Assembly: GCA_033239525.1 (NCBI GenBank)
Contig: BSYO01000013.1
Coordinates: 3,682,501-3,746,500 of the forward strand
DNA: 64,000 nucleotides
Direction of reading: 5' to 3'
Source: Nepenthes gracilis
Taxonomy: Eukaryota; Streptophyta; Magnoliopsida; Caryophyllales; Nepenthaceae
The notes beneath the pieces are model-generated. The model had not been told where the DNA came from and searched no databases. It saw nothing but the letters and a program-made list of their open reading frames with translations. Made by a program: the position numbers and the translations under genes. Every line of letters begins with the position of its first letter. Positions within the stretch are counted from its first letter, which is position 1. This document shows, in pieces, positions 41,701 through 56,700 of this stretch.

Positions 41701-44700
41701 GTGATATTGTCGTAGCTATCATCAACAGCAAAGACCACCCCCCATGGCATGTGATAATGATTCTTCCACTACTACGACCTTTACTGCACAAAGCTACGCA
41801 TTGGATCCAATTGTAAAAAAAGATTTGATATTTATGTTTCAACCATGCATTCATCAACTTGTCTATTCGATTTGGAAAACGACTGAATCCTTGAAGGTTA
41901 CATCAAGAAACAACAGATTGAAAGAACACAATAGGACAGATTTTATAAAGTAGATTTGGGACCTCAATGATAAAAGAGTGGCGATCTTATCACATGAAAG
42001 CACTTGTCAGGGGAACCATATGCTATCCAATCCAATTGTATTATCTTCCTTTAAACAAATTCCATGCGTTTTCCAAGTTCTCAGACTACATTTGGCCGAT
42101 TTCAATCTACAGACATTTGTCCATTGAACTCTTCCAATTACACCAAGACATCTCACATACCACCATGCTCATTTTCTTCAGTAACAGAATATTTCAAGAA
42201 ATAACATGATGCTGAAGAAGGCATGTGAATTCAAAAGAATGAAGACAGAACATTAAGAAAGTTACCAGAGTAGGATAAGCATCAATTGCCTGAATAACAG
42301 TTCTCATGAAAAGTAGAGGTAGGGGGGTCCTCTCAACCTAAAAACGTGAACATCAATTTCAGCATCATATTGAGATAGAATGATGACAGAAAAGTTGCAT
42401 TGAAGTTACATTGACGCTCACACACCATTTGGTTCAAAGCCTTTTCCAAAACCTGCTCGGTAAACACCATGCGCTGCTCAAAACAAGCTGAGCAAGCATC
42501 CGTTACCTGAAAAAACATAAGAAATGAAGCAATACACTAGCTGCAGGGAATTGCAATGGCTTGTGGATTAATGAATGACCAATCTTATGGCACAAGGAGA
42601 CTTGCAAACAGTGAAGGTAAAATAATATGGACATTCTTATGTATGAAAAATATTACCATCCAGTTCTGGGTATTAAAGGATTAAAGCAGTCCAACCTCAA
42701 TTTATTCAGGAAAGTCATCCATGTTATTCTTTTCTAACACACATATTGCCTCTTTGCTTGATAGTCAATATGGGATATAAAGGACCATGGCAAAGGGACT
42801 ATGGAAACAATAAGGAAGCTACCGGCAGAACAATTGCATTATTGAGATGATGTTAAATGATGAAACAGTGGTTAAAAAAAATAAAACATGCCTTTTTAAG
42901 TGCGATTCCTTCCTTTTCTGGAATAATGTCATGGATAGCAACCAAAACTTCAGCTGGGGTTAATGCTGGACCTGTGTGAGCTGAGCCCTGCAACAAATAA
43001 TAGTTACTCTTAAATATTTTAACTTCAATCTGCAGCAACTATTAGTCTTTGCATGAGCAACTATGCTTGAGCACCTAGCAAAAAGCTGAATTCAGCTCAA
43101 GTATCACATGGAAGTCAAGAAGCCAGTTTACACTAGCTATACTTCAGCATCTAGCGAAAAGCAATATTCAGCTTTATTATTGTCACTGGTATGCACCTGT
43201 AATATGTGAGCTAGTGCTGTCTGGAACTTATCCAATGGAAGGTCAACAAGCCGTGGAAATATTGGCAAAACCTGACACCACAGAAAGTTTATAATTGTGA
43301 GACACAAACATATATATTTAGTACTTGGTATGCAAGTTATAAATGTGCAATGCATCCAGGATTATCAAATATAGATAGCAGAAGCCATTGAAGGTCGTTA
43401 CAGTTTAAGAGAAACATTATGAGCACAGGTGACATCAGACTCCAATCAACATTATGGGCATGCAATAATCTTATGTGGAATTCTTATATTTGATAGCTGG
43501 GCTACGCATGAGTAGGCATTAATTTTTCTGGGTAGTAGCTGAAGGAGAACTTCCAATTCACTCATGTTACTTCTGATTCCTAACCTCAAAAAAGGGCAAA
43601 AAAAGGTTTTTTGTGTCGCCCAGAAGAAGCCAAGAGCAATTTCAAGGGGCAATATGATGCAGAAAATGAGACCAAGTTGCAAATTCAAAACCAGGAAATC
43701 AACACAATTTTTTGATAGGCAAATCAACACTTTTACAATCCAATATATTTTAAAAACCAATTACAATTTTACAATTTTTTGGGTCCCTCTGGATATTCCT
43801 TATAAAGGCCAAAAATAATTATACAAGAGAATGTTAATAGGGTCTAATATAGAAATTATCACATCAAGTCAACAGAGTCTTGGGGCATCCATATGAATCA
43901 AGTCATGTTATTAGAACAAAGGATTATTATTTTGTCTGCCCCCCCTCTCAACCCACCCAAAAGAATATTTAGTTTGACCATCTTCTCACCTATCTATTAC
44001 TAATATTTTCCATCTCCTTAGGCTCCCTTCAAGCCTTCTGCCATCATACACAAATAGGATACTGCTAGTCTTCCATCCACCCCCATCATTACTTGACGCA
44101 TTGTGACCATGGAAAGGGTTTCAAAACAAACTTTGGAAAAATTGCTTCAATGCGACATGGAGATTATTTGTTGAAACCACAAGGGAACCAAATCTCTTAA
44201 ATGTAGGAAAAGGGTGCGTTCTTTAGAGTACACAATGAAAAAGCCTCATGCATTGGTCACCCAATGGGTATTAGGAAAAAGTGATTCATCTATGCTCAAG
44301 TTCAGCTCATTGAAGGATAAAGGGATGGGAACAGATTATGTTGGACAAAGCATGAATGAATATAGTGGAGTGTCCCAAAATAAAGTTCAAAACTCAGATT
44401 TGCTGCCATAAATGCTGAGCAATTGCGGAATACATATCAGCAGACAAAGCGGAGCCAAAGGTCTGCCAGTTTCCAAAGCTTCGTAAATGCGTACACTACA
44501 GCAGAGCTGCTTGAAGTACAATTTTGTCCATTGAGACTACTTGTTGCCCACTATAATACTCATAAAACACCAGACATAAGAATTCAGTAATACTCAAGGC
44601 AACACATTCACATGACACAATCATTTATGTGTGAGTGTGTATGTATCGTATTATTTAGTTATACTTCACATACACTGATGCAAACATTTTGAACAAATAA

Positions 44701-47700
44701 GGGAAACAGTAAAATCACCTCATGCTTGGAAAGTGATGATAGCATCGGAATAAGGATTACTGCATCCTGTGATAAATAATAGTCGACATGAAAACGTGAA
44801 TGTAAAATAATTGGCAACAAGAAAACAGAACATTCAGACAATCAACAAACCTTTAGTTTAGTTTCGTACAAATGTTTAACGGTGGCAATTAGATCAGGAG
44901 AAGGTGTTGATTGCTCCATCAATATTTGGAGCACCTTTTAGGAAGTGGAAACAAGTGTAAGCATTACATGAAACAGAACAAATATGATAAATGGGTTTTG
45001 ACAATTATCAAAGGCAATGAGAGTGATAACTAACCAGCATTAGAAGATTTTCACTTCCTTTTGGTGGATCAGATATTATTCGAAGTAACTCAGAACATGA
45101 CGGACCTGATGCCCTTATTAGAATGGGTATATGACGATGGATAGCCTACATCATAATTAGAAATTAAAACTAGAGGTTAAAGCATTTCCAAATGTTTCAG
45201 CGAAGAATTACTCAGAGACATGCCATAGTTCTGCATGAAACTGGATTTCTTATTTTCTATTTCACAAAGAAAATAGTTTAAATTGTATTTTAGTTAAATG
45301 CATCACAAATTCAGAATAGATAAAGGGCAAAGGTTTGCAGCATTTTGTTTCAAGAAGGCATGCAAGGCTACAGAACAGGGTTAAAATCAATGCTGCCATG
45401 TTAAATATTATCCTTAACTAATGGAAAATAGCTATAGACAAGCCATACTATACATACATGTACAAGTTCCCAGCAAAAACAGACAGGCATACGCAAGAAG
45501 TATAGAAAAATAATGACACCTGCTTTACAGTTTTAGCAGCTCGTCCATAAACATCAAATACAAGCTGAAGAAGACTAGGTTTCTGCAAGGGGAAAAACAA
45601 GCATTAAGAAGAGAAGGGATGAAGAAATAAGTATAAAATTAGCGTTACTGTCTTATTGGGGGAACAGAGCACCCCCAACAATAGATATAAGAAAACACCA
45701 GAATTCATCCAAAAACTTTAAGAAACACATTAACTACATATACATACCTTTGTACAAAGAGCAAAATATAGAGATATTAGCCGTTGAGCTTCATTAAAAG
45801 ATAAAGTTGAACCATTAAAAGAAGCAGGTTGTGCACCCTTGATTGAGTAATCTTCTGAATTTCCAGGCTCTGAAATTTGAGACCCACTGATGGATGTTTC
45901 CTCGCTACCTACCTGAGAAAATATGCACATAAAGAAATGGATTTAAAAGGAATTATCAACATTAGGAACAGTATTTTTACAAAACATCCACACAAAAATG
46001 GCAATTTGTTCATACAAAGTTGATTGACTTTGAATTTGGGCAGTTCAATGTCTTAATGTCGATGCAATGGAATAGGGGCAGGCCCACTATGAGCCTGAAA
46101 GTTAAGCAGGGAAACATAATCTCACTACTCCATACCATCACCCTGATGGAAATATTCACATAGTTGCTTCAAACTCCTTTACCACACCATGAGAGGATGG
46201 TGCTGATGCAAACGACGAACATACCAAGATTAAGATTGAGAGAATTTGTAAATTCCAACCAAGAAGTCAAAAGAAAAAGGATTGTGACAAAAGATACATA
46301 CTTCCTCCCTTCTAAGATCATTGGGACCAGCTCGTGAGGAATCTGAATTACGGTCCACAGCTGACAACAACATATTCGTCGCATAGTGCTCAATATTTTC
46401 AGATATGTAGCCAAGCAAATAGAGTTTGTTTGCCACCTGTAACAAAGAAATGGTGAGTATTATGACTAAGATGCTGAAGGCAGGCTACTCCCCCAACATA
46501 CCCCTGATCGCATCATCGAACAAGTAAGATTTTTCTAGTACATCATAGTTAACACAAACAGTGATGCTTGTCCTAGTATGGTAACTGTTCCCTATATCTT
46601 AGAATCCAATGACTAACAGAAAGATGCTAATCAGTTGTTAGGCCACATACCAGTCGGATAGCTTTTGCTCGAATGTCATCTTGTGAATGAACAGCACACT
46701 GCAGTAGAAAAATGCATGCATCAGAATTTAAGTAACTAGCCAGATGAATAAATGGATTGATTCGTAAGCCTTTTCCACTAATTGAAGCAAATACCAACAA
46801 GCTTTTCCATTAAGCTACATTAAGTACAAACCAATACTAGGCAACTCCCTTGAGATGCATTAACTTTCCTAGCTCCTTTCAAAGTAGATCCAACTCTTAC
46901 TGTCTAGTAGATAGGAATATTTATCAAATGCTACAGCATATTCCATTTACTCCATACATTCCTAATATGAATAGAATTCAAAGGGATATGCATTTTTACA
47001 AATGTAAATTCCATAATAATTCTAAGTCATTTCTGCCAATGAAGATTGGTTCAGTACTAAAAGACTAGACTCAGAATTTGACTGAGAAAACTACATCGCA
47101 GGTTGAGGAACTGAAATCTTGCTTGAAGCTGAGGAACACTTCCTTTAGCAAAAGGCAAGGATAGAATGGCATCAAAAAGGGCATTGAAATACCATGTTTT
47201 TACATTAACTGTGAAAGTGAGAATATGCGAGTCTCAGCTTCCAACTTTGTGCATTGATCGGAGGCAAAGAATCATTGATAATTTGGATGATTGTATATCA
47301 ACTGAGTTTTTACAAGAGAATGTTAGGTATCAGCAATCTTAAGTTAAAGAAAGGGTTGCTGTCAATGGCATGAACAGAGCCAGAAATTTTGTTCGAGTAC
47401 ATGTTTATAAAATGGAAAAAAATGCATAGCATAAATATTAACAACATAGTTTAAACAGGAAATAGTGAATTGTGCTTTCAACATATTTTCATTTTTTTTA
47501 AAACTATTTCCCACATATATTAAGAGGATTATATAGCCATCTAGTTTGAAATTTACTCATGTATTCCCTTCTATAAAAACAAAACCATCCAAAACTTCAT
47601 TTTCTCCAAAATTAGAGATCATAAACTTTTCTCAAATCAGAGATCTGGCTATTTTAAAATGGCAGTGAGCCATTAAATATATGACAAATCATAGAAAATG

Positions 47701-50700
47701 GAAAAACTCAAACTGAAAGAGACACAGAAGACAAAAAAAAAGAACGCCTCACTTTAAAAAAGGAATGAGAAATGCAAAAGCACAACAGTGAAAGACAAAT
47801 GAAGATTCGTTTGGCTTTCACAAAAAATAACCTTCGTTTTCATTTCTCGTATATCTATCTTGATAGACAATGATTTAATAAGATGGTTGTTGGTTAGATG
47901 ATTTTTATATAAACAATGTCACCCTTTTCAAGGTTACAGGTTCAATTTATAGATTTGTTTTGGAGCATTCAAGTGTAATAAACAAATAAAAAAAGAATTT
48001 TACGCACTAAAAAACATCCTGATTAGCAGCTCAAACTTGAACAACTACTTAGGGGAGCGGAGCATAACCATCTCGCCAGCAATAACAAACATGATTTTTA
48101 GTGCTTGCAGTTTTTTTTATATTGCAACAATGGAGTCCAAGCGCACTACAGGCCAACATTAAGGGTTTGTTTGGGAGGTCAATGGGGTCCTGGGACCCCA
48201 TTGACCCATACAAAGCTCCAGCCCTGTCCCATGGTCCTTTAATCATTGAGCAGTAGTAGCGGCCATCGGACGCCACTATTACAGCTGAAAATGCAAAAAA
48301 TCTTGTTCTCTATCTAATGAGGAGGCCGCAGAGTTTGATTGCTAATCCTCTATTTTTCAAGGAGACCTGGTGTAATGTTGAGGACATCAAACATGCAGCT
48401 AAGCAGTTCTTTGATAATGCAAGCTTCTAAACCAACTAAAGGCAAAACAACCAGCAGTTGGGAGAAAGCAGCATGGAAGTTTGCAGTCGTTAGGCCTCCG
48501 TTAATTGATGTAGTAGTTACTGCAAGCAGAGGAATTAGATCTGCTCATTAAACTAATTGACGATATAGAATCGACTACACGTATTTTAAGATATTCACTT
48601 CTTTTTTACCAATAGTTAGTTGCTACATTCTATTCGGCAAGGAATTTCTCAGCGTATCACATCCTATTACTGCTTGTTTTAATGCCTAAAAGCCTTATAA
48701 CGTATAGAGTAAAGCCTTTTGAGGAACAGGAATGAAATCCGGTTTTGGGAAAATCAGAGATAAAAAGATCTTTCTTGCCCAAATTTTGCAACATCTCAAA
48801 GGTAGGAGATCAAATTAAAAGCATGTTACAATGGAAGATCATTCCAAGATCCTTACTAGCAGACTGAAAATGGTGATTCCAAGTTCAGTGGGTCGATCAC
48901 AGTCTGCATTTATCCATGCAAGGAATATAGTTTCATAATGCCAGGCTTGATGATGAGTTAGCTAAGGACCATGGAAGGAAGCATATGCCACCAAGATGCA
49001 TAATAAAAGTAGATGTTAAAAAAAAGTAAGATTTATGTGGACCGGAGAATGTTGGAGAAATACTGATTCTTACAAGTTCCCCAAAAATATCAGGAGATTG
49101 ATCATGTGCTGTTTTTCTACGACAAGGTTTTCAGTTGTGGTGATGCGGCTTTTTCAGGTATTTTGAAGGCAAGGAAGACCTAAGACAAGGTGATTCTCTC
49201 CTTATCATGGATGAACATATCAACAGATAAATATCAATATCAAAGCCCCTCAATACCGATATTTCCTAATACTGTGACAAAATCACAATATATTTTCGTA
49301 TCGGCCGATATATTGGGTGATATAACGGATATGTTAGCCAATATGGACCTGTCAACTTACGATTTTTTGAAATGCTTTTCCGTTTAACATATTTGATACT
49401 AATATATATTGTCCAATATATCCGATACTGGTATGAACGTGATTAATACTGATAATGATATATTCATCTACACTCCTTATCTATTTGTGTTGGTGATGGA
49501 CTAATTGGCTTGAAATTTCAAATATTTAATGATAATACGTTCCATTTTGTAAAAGCAGCCGAACACACTCTTAAGCTTTGTGGATGATATTTTGCATTTT
49601 ATTGGAATACAATGTAAGACCTCTACCTTGCATCTCTAAAAGGATGCCTAGATCACATTAAGCTGCTACTAGTTTGGAAGCAAATTTGCAGAAGAACAAT
49701 GTATTTTTGGTGGCATTTCAAGGAATGGGATGCACTGGCAGATATATTGGGCAGTGAAGAATGGGAGAAGATTATTAAGTAACTTGGTGTACTTTTGTCC
49801 TCCCAATGAGCATCAGTAGCTGTTTAAAACATTAATTCATAAAGTACCATCCAGAATCAGTTGTTAGCCTAGATTTTTTACACATACTGGTAGGATCCAA
49901 CTAATAAACATTGTTCTTTCAGTCTTTGATGTATTTGGGCCCAATTTTCTAACTGCAGAACTGTGAGGTTGATGAACTGAAACTCACAATAGAATCTCTG
50001 TGATCAGATGCTGCACTCACCAGGAAGAGAGCATTGTCAGAACTCGGAATGCTCAGATGCATGTCATTCTAACAATTATGGAGGCTGGGCATTAAACATA
50101 TTCAGCAATGTAACAAAAATATGGGCAGCGGCTATCAAAGAAGAGAAGTGGCATTGAATCAGTGCATATTACTGGGAAAGGATAAGAATTTGGGAAATCA
50201 TAGGAAGTCTGCAGTTCTTGGCTGTGGAGGTCCTAGTTCAAGGTCAGGGATGAGCTTGTTGATCATGTAGGGCTGGTGCGTTCGGGTTGTCAATGGTTGC
50301 TGAACGGCCAGGAGTACTTTCACCCCAACAGTGATTACTCAGCAATTGTACATCAAAAGAAAACAAAAATTGTTTGGGGCAAACAATTCATGAACAACCA
50401 TTATCTGATGGTTTGCTGCAAGGGACAGATTGCGAACAAACGTAAGACTTGATCAAATGGGATTGCAGATAAGCACAGTCAGCTGTTTATGAATGTAGCA
50501 TGATGAAGACAGAGATAACTCAGCTGTTTATGGACGTAGCAAGATGAAGACAGAGATCACCTGTTCTTTAATTGTTCTTACTCTCAGCAGGTCATGAACT
50601 TGAGTTTGTCCAACAACATGGTAGAACGGTGTGAATGGTTTTGTATAACATTTAGAGGTGATAGCTCTTTGTCCAGAGTCTCCAGATACAACCACTGTCA

Positions 50701-53700
50701 CAGTAGTCCATGCTGCAGCAGTTTACCATTTGTGGATGAAAAAGCATAGAAGAGTCACTTGCAGAAGATTAGAAGTTAAAGCTCTTGGTGATCATGGCAT
50801 GGTTCTCCAATGTAGGATCAGAAACCTTGGATATTGCAATTTCTTGTCATTGAGGCTTAGATGTTAATATTACTATAATCTCCACTGAGAGGAGTTTGTA
50901 CCATTAAATATGTATGCAATCAAATTCTCTAATCCAACCCCCACCCCCAAAAAATAAAATAAAATAAAATAAATAGGCAAAAAAATAATCTTGAAAATTC
51001 TACTTATTGACCTATCTACAAACTAACTATTCACCCCACATATAGGTAAAACTCTGAACAATTCACTGTCTGTCAAAAAATGTTTGGCCAATCAACTTAG
51101 TCCCATCCTTCCCGTGGAAAAAGATTTCAGAATGCATTTTGATGGATTTAGATTGCATGGCTCTGAAAAAGATGGAATAATGCAAAGATGATTGATATGT
51201 AAGGCTCCTCAGCCTGCTGCTACAAGTATATATATATATATATATATATTGTAGTAATCTCTTAAACAGAAGGAACTGAAATGCAATTCAAGATAACACA
51301 AAACGAAAGTCAGAAATTGAGTTTAACCACACAATTAAAACATTTGGAATTTAAATCATGATGACAGATTTGGCGTAACAATAAGATTGCAGAATGTGGG
51401 AGCCTCTTGTACTGAGACGATCTTTTTTATAGATATCTGGAGGAAAATATCCTTACAGCATTAACGCATCACAGCAATTGACAAGAGGAACCATAAACAC
51501 ATCACTTCCATAACTTACATTGAAAGAAGGATATTAATTACAAGAAATTAGATGTCCAAGAAACAGAGGATATAGCCACTTCATATTTTAGGGTAGAAGA
51601 GTTAGATATCTTCCACTTGAAAACATACTTTTTAGAAGCAAAGTTATAATTATATTATATGTGAAGACAGCTATGACTTAAAATATATAGATTGTCCTCA
51701 TAACTCCATGGGCAAGTTACCTTCAAAGCTATATTTAGACAGGCTTCACGGTCGACTGGACGCCCCAAAATCAAGCTCCATACAGCCCCAAGGCCCTGAG
51801 TGATACGATCACCATCACAAACATCTTTTCCTTGCTGATCAAAGCTATCAGAACAGCAGAGACTGCCCAACAATTTCAGCACTGACTCGGGCAGTATCGG
51901 AGCTTCACCAAGTAGCTTACTAAAAGACTTGTCTGAAGCAGGAAAAGTATCCAACAGAGCTTTTGCCTACACCAATAAAAAGTGAAAATAGTTCTTTCTC
52001 ACGGAAAAATTAAGCTGAATAGACTGGTAACAAGTGCTTACCACTCCAAGAAGGAATTTCTCATATACATCAGCCGTGAGAATTTGGCCACTTTCTGAAG
52101 TCATGCACGAATGCAGGTGGTATAGGACATGCATTACAAGCTCATGACCCTGACAAAAAAAAAAAAAAAAAAAGAAATTAATCACTAAATAACAATATTG
52201 CGTGGAGGCAACTGTTATCAAATATAATTGCAAAAGGTTGACTCATTGAAGCTTATCATTCAAAATGTAAATTCAGCTCACCATTCAAAATGTACATTCA
52301 GAGCACTCAAAGTCATGCAATCATGCAATGTTTTGAGACCTTTGCGTGGGAAGCATCAAAAGTTGGCACTTGAAACAAAGATGAAAGGAACATGGAGATG
52401 AAACCAAGCAAAAAAGGTCCTTGATGCAGCAGGTACAGATATGAAAGAAGCAAAAATGCAAGGGAAGCAGATCCTCACACTTGATTATTTTAACAAATGT
52501 AAAGCTATCCAGTCAGCAGCCAAGCCTATCTTTCATATGTTGCCCAGACAATCTAATCCACCACACACTAGGACCCACAGAAGGTTTGAGCAATGCACTG
52601 TGGAAAAGAGAGAGGCCAAGAAACTCTGAGGAGCACTCCTATTCTGACGTAAAATACAGTCTTAATACTTGCCAGTTTCCAGCTTCCACAAAGCCAGTCA
52701 ATGTAATTATGATGCCAATAGGAATGGATATTGTCTCTTCAATATTTTCAAGGAAAAAATGGGACACCCCACTCTCTAATTTATGGGTCAGTGAGCAGAA
52801 ACTAGGACAATGACCAAGACCACTTGACTGCACAGCCCATGTACAAGAAACAATTCCAATTTTAAAGCCAATGCATCCAAATGGCAAAAAACTTTTCACA
52901 TAAAGCACTTGCATTCTGTTATCCCAAAATCAAGGGTTTTTTTCCAGACTCATTGTCTTTGAGTTTGAGGTGAATATTCAACTTATTTCCATTTATGGTT
53001 CAGAGCAAGAAAACAATTAGAATCAGGATAGGATAACAACTACGGCATCCTTAAGGTGATATCATGGAATAAAATTTCAGTCAAAATACAAAAATATCGA
53101 CCGATATATAATAGTGTGGGCTGCTCGATACAAATAATTCCTAATACCATGCTATGTCTCCATATTGGCATTGTGTTACGATATATCAGCCAATATTTTC
53201 ACCTCAAAATCCAACTCCCCCAAAAGAATTGTGTCCAATAGGTATCACCCGATGGGCCAACACCAATACGACCACAATCGATATCATAATTTCAACCATG
53301 ATGATATCATTTAAACCATTTATGCCTGGATTAAATGTCCAAGATCACTGGTTAAGTAGGAATGACTCTCTTCTTTAAAGGGTAAGAGCCTCATATTCCG
53401 TTCGCTTTTCCCTTGTATTGTCATTGGTTCCTACCCTCTGTTGTTCTGATAGGAAGGATTAAATGGGCTGTAATCTTCTGCAGAATGACTGATTTGGGTT
53501 GGGTACAGTAATTGTGAAATTTGGGTATGAAATCAGCAAAATTGATTCTTCTAGACCTTGTTCTTCTCTGGTGCCATTATGCATGCACAGGGGCTATCAA
53601 TGATGTCTATTTACACTACTCATTCATACCAATGAACTGAATTTTGTGTCCATGCAAAACAAGATAAGAGAAACAGTGAAAAAACTTACTGCACAACTAA

Positions 53701-56700
53701 GTGCCAGAAACAAAAAAAGAGAAGTGGAAGATGCCCATTGGCCCTACAATGATGCACTAGAATATGCATGACAATAGAATTTTGGAGACAGCTGGATTGT
53801 AATAAACTAATTCTCAGACCAGTTGGGACTTTATACATAGCTACACAAAAAAACCAATTCTAAGGTTGTCCTCTGCTCCCTCCTTTTTCTATGGAGGATT
53901 CAGCATAGTACTTTCCTGTCCATAGTAACTGTCCTTGGATCAAGCGAAAGCCCCTTAATGACTTCCAGGTTCTTCTACCATGAATACGAAAAGTGAAAAT
54001 GGAGAGTATTGATAACAATTTTTTTAGGAGTAAAATACAACTTCAAACAAAAAATCTCATATAATATCATTCCACCCAGTAAACCACTAGGATAAAAACC
54101 TCCCAAAGCTCAAGACTGTCATGTATAGCCCTTTAATAAAAAATAAGCTAAAGATTTAAGTGTGAAACAAACAATAATTTGTGAGAAACAAGGCGCTCAA
54201 ACCTGTTGGTTTTGGTAATCCAAAATAATATCTTTTTGCAACAACAATGCCACATGACCATCAGCATCAATCTGTTCAAAATAGAAAACATGATCATGCA
54301 ATTCCTCTAATTACTTCAACCAATTTAAATATCAAAGAAAATACTCCTCGGGGATAACTTTGTTAAAAGCCAATGGCATAATGCAAAATATATGACGATC
54401 AGCAAATCAAAGTCATAAGAGGGGCATATTGACTACAGTTTGAAGCATTACAGTGGAAAAGGCCTCTCTCAGAGACTTGACACGTGCCAGGCAAATCAAG
54501 AAGCCTGAGGATTGCCCCTGTACATTTTTCAGCATCTAATATGTTTGTTTTCTTAGCTGAATGATCTGACAGTAATTCATTAGTAATTTAGGACATGAGG
54601 CCACTTTTTTCCTGAAGAAGTGTACCTAAAAAATGGAAATCTGCACTTCGCGCAGAGCATTCTTAGCCAATTTGGCAGAATTTCATTCCCACTAACTTTT
54701 CATCATGTTATCCTATATCACCATGACTTTGGAAATGATGCCAAATGCATGACCAGAATCAAAGGTAAGTCCCAACCATAAAAATTTGATGTACATACAG
54801 CAATAATTGTAAATCCAATAAAACCATTAGAAATTGATGACGATCCAAACTGAGGCATGTACAGCATTACAAACGATTTGATTCATCAAACCTAATCCAC
54901 TTCAATGTTCCCAAATGTCATCTCCTAGATTATGACTTTACATGGTAAACAAACCACCACATGTACTTTAAGCCCTATGAATGGTGGCAAATGAACTTTG
55001 TTCATTCACTATTGTCGTAAGTACTGTCAATCAATCAGCTCTAAGGAAAAAAAAAATCAACAATTGCAACAAATTATGAAAATCTATCAGTGACAAAGGG
55101 AACCCAACTAACAGTCAGTCTCCCTACCTGTGAAACCAATCGAGCGACTAATGCAATCCTTGTGTGCAAAGAATCTCTACTACGTAAATGCTTATAAGAT
55201 CTCAGAATTTGCTCTACTGCCAATTCTTTCACAGCTTCTTGACGTTCACCGGACAGCTCAATGTATGATGGGATTTGTGGTAAGTCCTCACAGATCTCTT
55301 GAGTTGCAGATGTGTTTGAAATGACTGGAGAGTGTTCATCAGAATCCATTGAGAATGGTGCATCTGCTGCATCTGTTGTTGCAAAATCTGACGATATTGG
55401 TGCAACTGGGTTCTTATCAACCACATGATCAGAGGAATTTGTATCATCTGTAGTCACACCAATATCTGGACTAGTTGAAATCTCCTTGATTCCATCCTCT
55501 ACATCCTCTTTCAGCATTGTTTGATCAGTTTCAGAAACCAGTGAACTCATAATCTTCCCATCAACTTCCACCGCAGACACTGAAGATGGAGGGACAATCT
55601 CATCACTTGTCACTGGGACTGAAATAGGCTTACTACCAGAAACAGGACCATCAATTCCAGATTGGGAAGAGGTGGTCTCCTCTAAAAGAGGTTGAGATGA
55701 TGCTTCAACAGATACCACAGCACGCCGTGGATCCAGCCGGCGAGGGTCCTGTCGAAAGGCATATAAACTGATCAAGTTAAATAGACAAACAAATGAAGAA
55801 CCTAGAAGTTTTTGATTTTTGAGTGATGTGAAATACATGGTTAAACACAAATAATGACTGAAGACATGTAAAGTTAATCAACCTTACCCTTCGGGGGTCA
55901 CGTTTAGAATCTGCGGTGAGATTTGTGGAAGTGGTTATATCAGGCAATGGTACATTGACTGCACTTGCAGAAGATAAGGAGCCTTGGGTGGTGGAAAGAG
56001 GAGCTTGGACAGACGCTACAGCATCTGAAGCTACAGCCTCTGCAGCATCAATGGAAGAACTATGTTGTACATTTACCGGCGAGCTCCCTATTTTCAGATT
56101 TGGAGGGGTCTTAGGCAAGTGCTTCATAGTGGTGATAACAATATCGGCCAAAAGATCAGGATGGATTTGAGAAATTAGAAGTTCAAGTGATTCAGCACCC
56201 CTTTCCCCTTCAGCCAGTAAAGCACCAATCATAGCAATCATCTGTTCTACAGGGTCCAAATTGCTATTCAACAATGGGACTTCAGCAGAAAATCCATTGC
56301 TGGTTGGATGATCAAGGCCATTTATTGCAAGAGCCTGGGCAGATTGGTCATTAGAACTGTAACGAAGTCGTTTAGGGCCCATCTCTGGCCCATTAGTTGG
56401 TTCTTCATCATCCTGATGTGCTGCCCTCTTCCTCACATCCCCTGAAAGAAGCTGCAGGCTCAATGGCTGATCATCCTGATAATGCAAAATTAAAAGCCAG
56501 GCACAAACAGTATGCTTGTCAGCAGTAGTAAATTTCTTATCAAGAAATAACTCCAACATGAGAATAAGCAAAAATTACATAGAGAGAACTCTTACTTTAT
56601 TTGTTAAGACAATCATGGCGATATTAATTAGAAAAAAAGATGATAAAGAAATGAAAGTACGCATCAAAATATTACAATTTTTTTTTCTTAACTACCAGTT

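Larger units (their letters stand above)
48330..50880 (+). mobile_element. Decayed L1-type LINE in a symplekin intron
   Basis: Broken plus-strand frames follow plant L1 reverse transcriptase in order. [12 protein letters not shown] is near 48890. PRCIIKVDV is near 48990-49015. FPKNI and TTRFSVVV are near 49075-49140. RQGR followed by a split [14 protein letters not shown] block lies around an insertion at 49207-49472. The catalytic box FVDDI is at 49577-49591. The C-terminal region [16 protein letters not shown] lies near 50690-50740. Many stops are present. The element is antisense to the host gene and its ends are approximate. Confidence 0.8.
46699..51720 (-). other. 5-kb symplekin intron carrying an L1-type LINE
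   Basis: The largest C-terminal intron of the symplekin gene lies between the exon coding for ACLNIALK and the one coding for [16 protein letters not shown]. It holds an antisense (plus-strand) L1 relic at about 48330-50880 and a (ta)n run at 51227-51250. The remaining sequence (46700-48150 and 50900-51700) is ordinary intron sequence. Confidence 0.6.

Noticed and set aside
42880..42892. GT donor at catgtt for the GC-AG intron
   Set aside because: Using that GT shifts the frame into the next exon, whereas the GC donor keeps frame and family sequence.
48049..48276. 75-codon minus-strand ORF
   Set aside because: No recognisable domain; overlaps the palindrome and a repeat-like segment.
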